Shown: positions 5,140 to 6,579 of the stretch, piece by piece
Numbering within the stretch: the first letter of the stretch is position 1
Layout: each line of letters begins with the position of its first letter
From: AC-69 sp046728055
GTDB taxonomy: Bacteria > Actinomycetota > UBA4738 > HRBIN12
DNA: 6,579 bases
Assembly: GCA_046728055.1 (NCBI GenBank)
Contig: JBKPDU010000054.1
Coordinates: forward strand, 1 to 6,579
Direction of reading: 5' to 3'
Translations under genes and position numbers: made by a program
Notes under the pieces: generated by a model
Told to the model about the DNA's origin: nothing
The model's input: only the letters and a program-made list of their open reading frames with translations
Databases searched by the model: none

Positions 5140-5877
5140 TCACCCCGGGGCGACGCAGAACGGCCCCTGGGGCGGCTCGTCGATCGTGTTCGTTCCCCTG
5201 GGGGGACCCAGGATGATCTGCGACGTGTCCACCATGACGTCGCCGGCGGACGTGACGCTCACCTTGAACCGGTCCAATCCTCGGGGAGCCGGCCCCAACT
5301 GGTACTCACCCGCCCTGTTGTACTTCGAACCGTGGCATGGGCATTCGAACCACTGGGACTGCTGGCAGAAGGGCACGCGGCAGCCCAGGTGGACGCAGCG
5401 CTGGTAGAGCGGCATGATCCCTTCCGCCTCGACGCCCTCCGCAGCGTAGTCGACGTCGCCGGACTTCTTGCCGCTCCAGGCCACGAGGTAGAAGCGGCCG
5501 GCTCCGTAGTAGAAGGGCTGCTTGTTCGAGGAGATGAATTCCTTGATGTCGTTGAGCTTGCCGGCCGTGATCACCGAGCCGAATCCACCCTTGAGGTTGG
5601 GCCACAGGAACGCGAGCGTCGCGCCACCGAACTCGGCGGCGAAGACGCCGAGGGAAACGACGAGCGACCGGCGGAAGAACTCCCGTCGCGTCACCGGTTT
5701 CGGGGTCTTGGCCGCGGGTTCGACCCGGGTCGCCGGCGCCCCCGGCCTTCCGACGGCCTCCCGTGCTGCGCGACGGGCTCGGACGAACGACAGTCCGAAG
5801 ATGATGGCGAATAGGTCCACCACCACGATCACCACGAGCGCCGCGATGGTCCCGCTGGAGAGGGCCAAAGGGGTCAC
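5140..5877 (-). CDS. qcrA: Rieske iron-sulfur protein of a menaquinol-cytochrome c reductase
   Basis: This 245-residue protein carries a [2Fe-2S] cluster with box 1 CVHLGC (C161, H163, C166) and box 2 CPCHGS (C179, H182; C181 with C166 as the usual disulfide). It accepts one electron from quinol at the cytochrome b site and passes it to cytochrome c. The first helix is at about 9-33. A twin-arginine-like motif, TRREFFRRS (63-71), precedes a second hydrophobic segment at about 72-92, so the cluster domain probably crosses by the Tat route after folding. Extra cysteines C171 and C241 are not needed by the family. The GTG at 5877 overlaps the cytochrome b stop (GTGA, 4 nt) and gives a start just before helix 1. 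The frame extends further upstream inside the cytochrome b gene and that part is rejected. The symbol follows actinobacterial usage. Confidence 0.94.
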   Translation of the reverse strand: MTPLALSSGTIAALVVIVVVDLFAIIFGLSFVRARRAAREAVGRPGAPATRVEPAAKTPKPVTRREFFRRSLVVSLGVFAAEFGGATLAFLWPNLKGGFGSVITAGKLNDIKEFISSNKQPFYYGAGRFYLVAWSGKKSGDVDYAAEGVEAEGIMPLYQRCVHLGCRVPFCQQSQWFECPCHGSKYNRAGEYQLGPAPRGLDRFKVSVTSAGDVMVDTSQIILGPPRGTNTIDEPPQGPFCVAPG

Positions 5878-6579
5878 AGCTCGAAGAACACCCCCTGGGC
5901 CCACGGCCACACCCAGTTGTACCCCGTGCCGCGGAAGAAGGAGCCGATGATGGTGAGCGTCGCTCCGAACATGAACAGCATCGTGAACATGGTGATCGCG
6001 ATCTTGCGGTCTCCCGGCTTGGTGCTCGGGTTGCGGTCGATGAACGGCACCACCGCCAGGCCGGTCAGGATGAGGACGAACGGGATGGTGACCCCCGCGA
6101 CGAGCGGGTGGAAGTAGCGCAGGAGCTCCTGGAGGCCCAGGAAGTACCAGGGGGCCTTCGACGGGTTCGGCGTGAGGTTGGGGTTGGCCAGCTCGCGGAG
6201 CGGTGCGTTGACGAACGTGGAGAAGATCACCAGGCCCGCCGAAACGACGAGGAGGGAGATGAACTCCTCGATCAGCAGGTGCGGCCACACGTTGATGCGG
6301 TCGCCCTGCTCCCGCTCGACCCGCTGGATGCCTTCGGGAGGGACCAGCGCCAGGAGCCGATGCTTCTCCGGCGCGCCGCGTTTGGCCTCGGGGACGTTCC
6401 CGCTGGGAAGTGGGGCTTCGCGAAGGGGGGTGGGCATCACCGCGGCGGCGGGAGCGGCTGCGGGTGCGGGAGCTGCCGCGGCGGGCGCTGGGGCGGGAGC
6501 TGCCGCGGCGGCGGGTGCGGGACTGGCGGCAGGAGCCGGACTGGCTGCGGCGGCGGGTGCGGGAGCGGCTGCTGGAGCC
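5874..6579 (-). CDS. Cytochrome b, C-terminal (subunit IV-like) part, partial
   Basis: The frame enters from the right edge and ends at 5874. After an Ala/Pro linker (6441-6578) come 187 residues, counted from the Met at 6437, matching the cytochrome b C-terminal domain or b6f subunit IV. Three helices lie at about 58-77, 111-132 and 146-167. The quinol-site loop is NPSKAPWYFLGLQELL (APWY where PEWY is usual), and RGTGYNWVWPW lies near the end. The heme-ligating helices would lie in the N-terminal half, outside the window. No stop or Shine-Dalgarno-backed start separates the linker from this domain; ATG 6437 and GTG 6440 have no ribosome site. I therefore read it as the continuation of a longer gene, either a full cytochrome b with an inserted linker or a split subunit with a long N-terminal extension. 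The product would be the quinol-oxidising core of the bc complex. Confidence 0.88.
   Translation of the reverse strand, partial: APAAAPAPAAAASPAPAASPAPAAAAAPAPAPAAAAPAPAAAPAAAVMPTPLREAPLPSGNVPEAKRGAPEKHRLLALVPPEGIQRVEREQGDRINVWPHLLIEEFISLLVVSAGLVIFSTFVNAPLRELANPNLTPNPSKAPWYFLGLQELLRYFHPLVAGVTIPFVLILTGLAVVPFIDRNPSTKPGDRKIAITMFTMLFMFGATLTIIGSFFRGTGYNWVWPWAQGVFFEL
6441..6578 (-). repeat. Low-complexity Ala/Pro-coding repeat in the cytochrome b gene
   Basis: In the cytochrome b frame these 46 codons encode only Ala, Pro and two Ser. At DNA level a 19-nt unit (GCGGGAGCTGCCGCGGCGG on the plus strand) occurs at 6466-6484 and again at 6493-6511, a 27-nt period equal to nine codons. Such Ala/Pro stretches form extended, flexible linkers, as in lipoyl-domain enzymes. 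The repeat runs up to the window edge, so its full length is unknown. Confidence 0.85.

Noticed and set aside
5878..6288. Upstream extension of the Rieske frame
   Set aside because: It is a shadow of the cytochrome b gene in another frame; the GTGA overlap start at 5877 gives the proper N-terminus.

Overview
The window comes from a GC-rich bacterium. No marker settles the taxonomy, but Actinomycetota (possibly a deep-branching lineage) is the best guess. The reasons are a sigma-K/RskA-type sigma and anti-sigma pair, a glutaredoxin-rex pair, frequent GTG starts, and first genes that have a TAnnnT box 7-9 nt before the start codon and no Shine-Dalgarno, as in leaderless transcription. The window is densely coding: no RNA gene, CRISPR array or mobile element was seen, and no gene-free stretch exceeds about 70 bases.

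Layout. (1) 1-339, minus: 5' part of a sugar-phosphate isomerase/epimerase-like TIM-barrel gene, running off the left edge. (2) 393-1112, plus: an unassigned seven-helix membrane protein, divergent from (1) across 53 nt. (3) 1128-2441, minus: an ECF sigma factor followed directly (TGA then ATG) by its zinc-binding, membrane-anchored RskA-type anti-sigma factor. (4) 2497-3485, plus: a glutaredoxin-like protein and the NADH/NAD+-sensing repressor Rex, divergent from the sigma gene across 55 nt. (5) 3490-3521: a GC-rich hairpin between converging genes. (6) 3529-6579, minus: a tightly packed menaquinol:cytochrome c reductase (bc complex) operon. Its order of transcription is cytochrome b (C-terminal part, continuing off the right edge), Rieske protein, membrane-anchored monoheme cytochrome c, an unassigned 246-residue membrane protein, and a 37-residue single-helix protein.

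How the parts fit. In the bc operon, quinol is oxidised at the cytochrome b/Rieske site and electrons pass through the Rieske cluster to the c-type heme. The two unassigned downstream proteins share the operon's translational coupling and are candidate accessory subunits. Rex, which senses the redox poise set by respiration, converges on this operon. The sigma/anti-sigma pair is a separate envelope or redox stress switch.

The most interesting items are: the cytochrome b reading frame, which runs without a stop or credible start through an about 46-residue Ala/Pro linker; the two unassigned bc-operon proteins, one of them only 37 residues; the operon's departure from the classic actinobacterial qcrCAB order with its diheme QcrC; and the recurring leaderless-type promoters.
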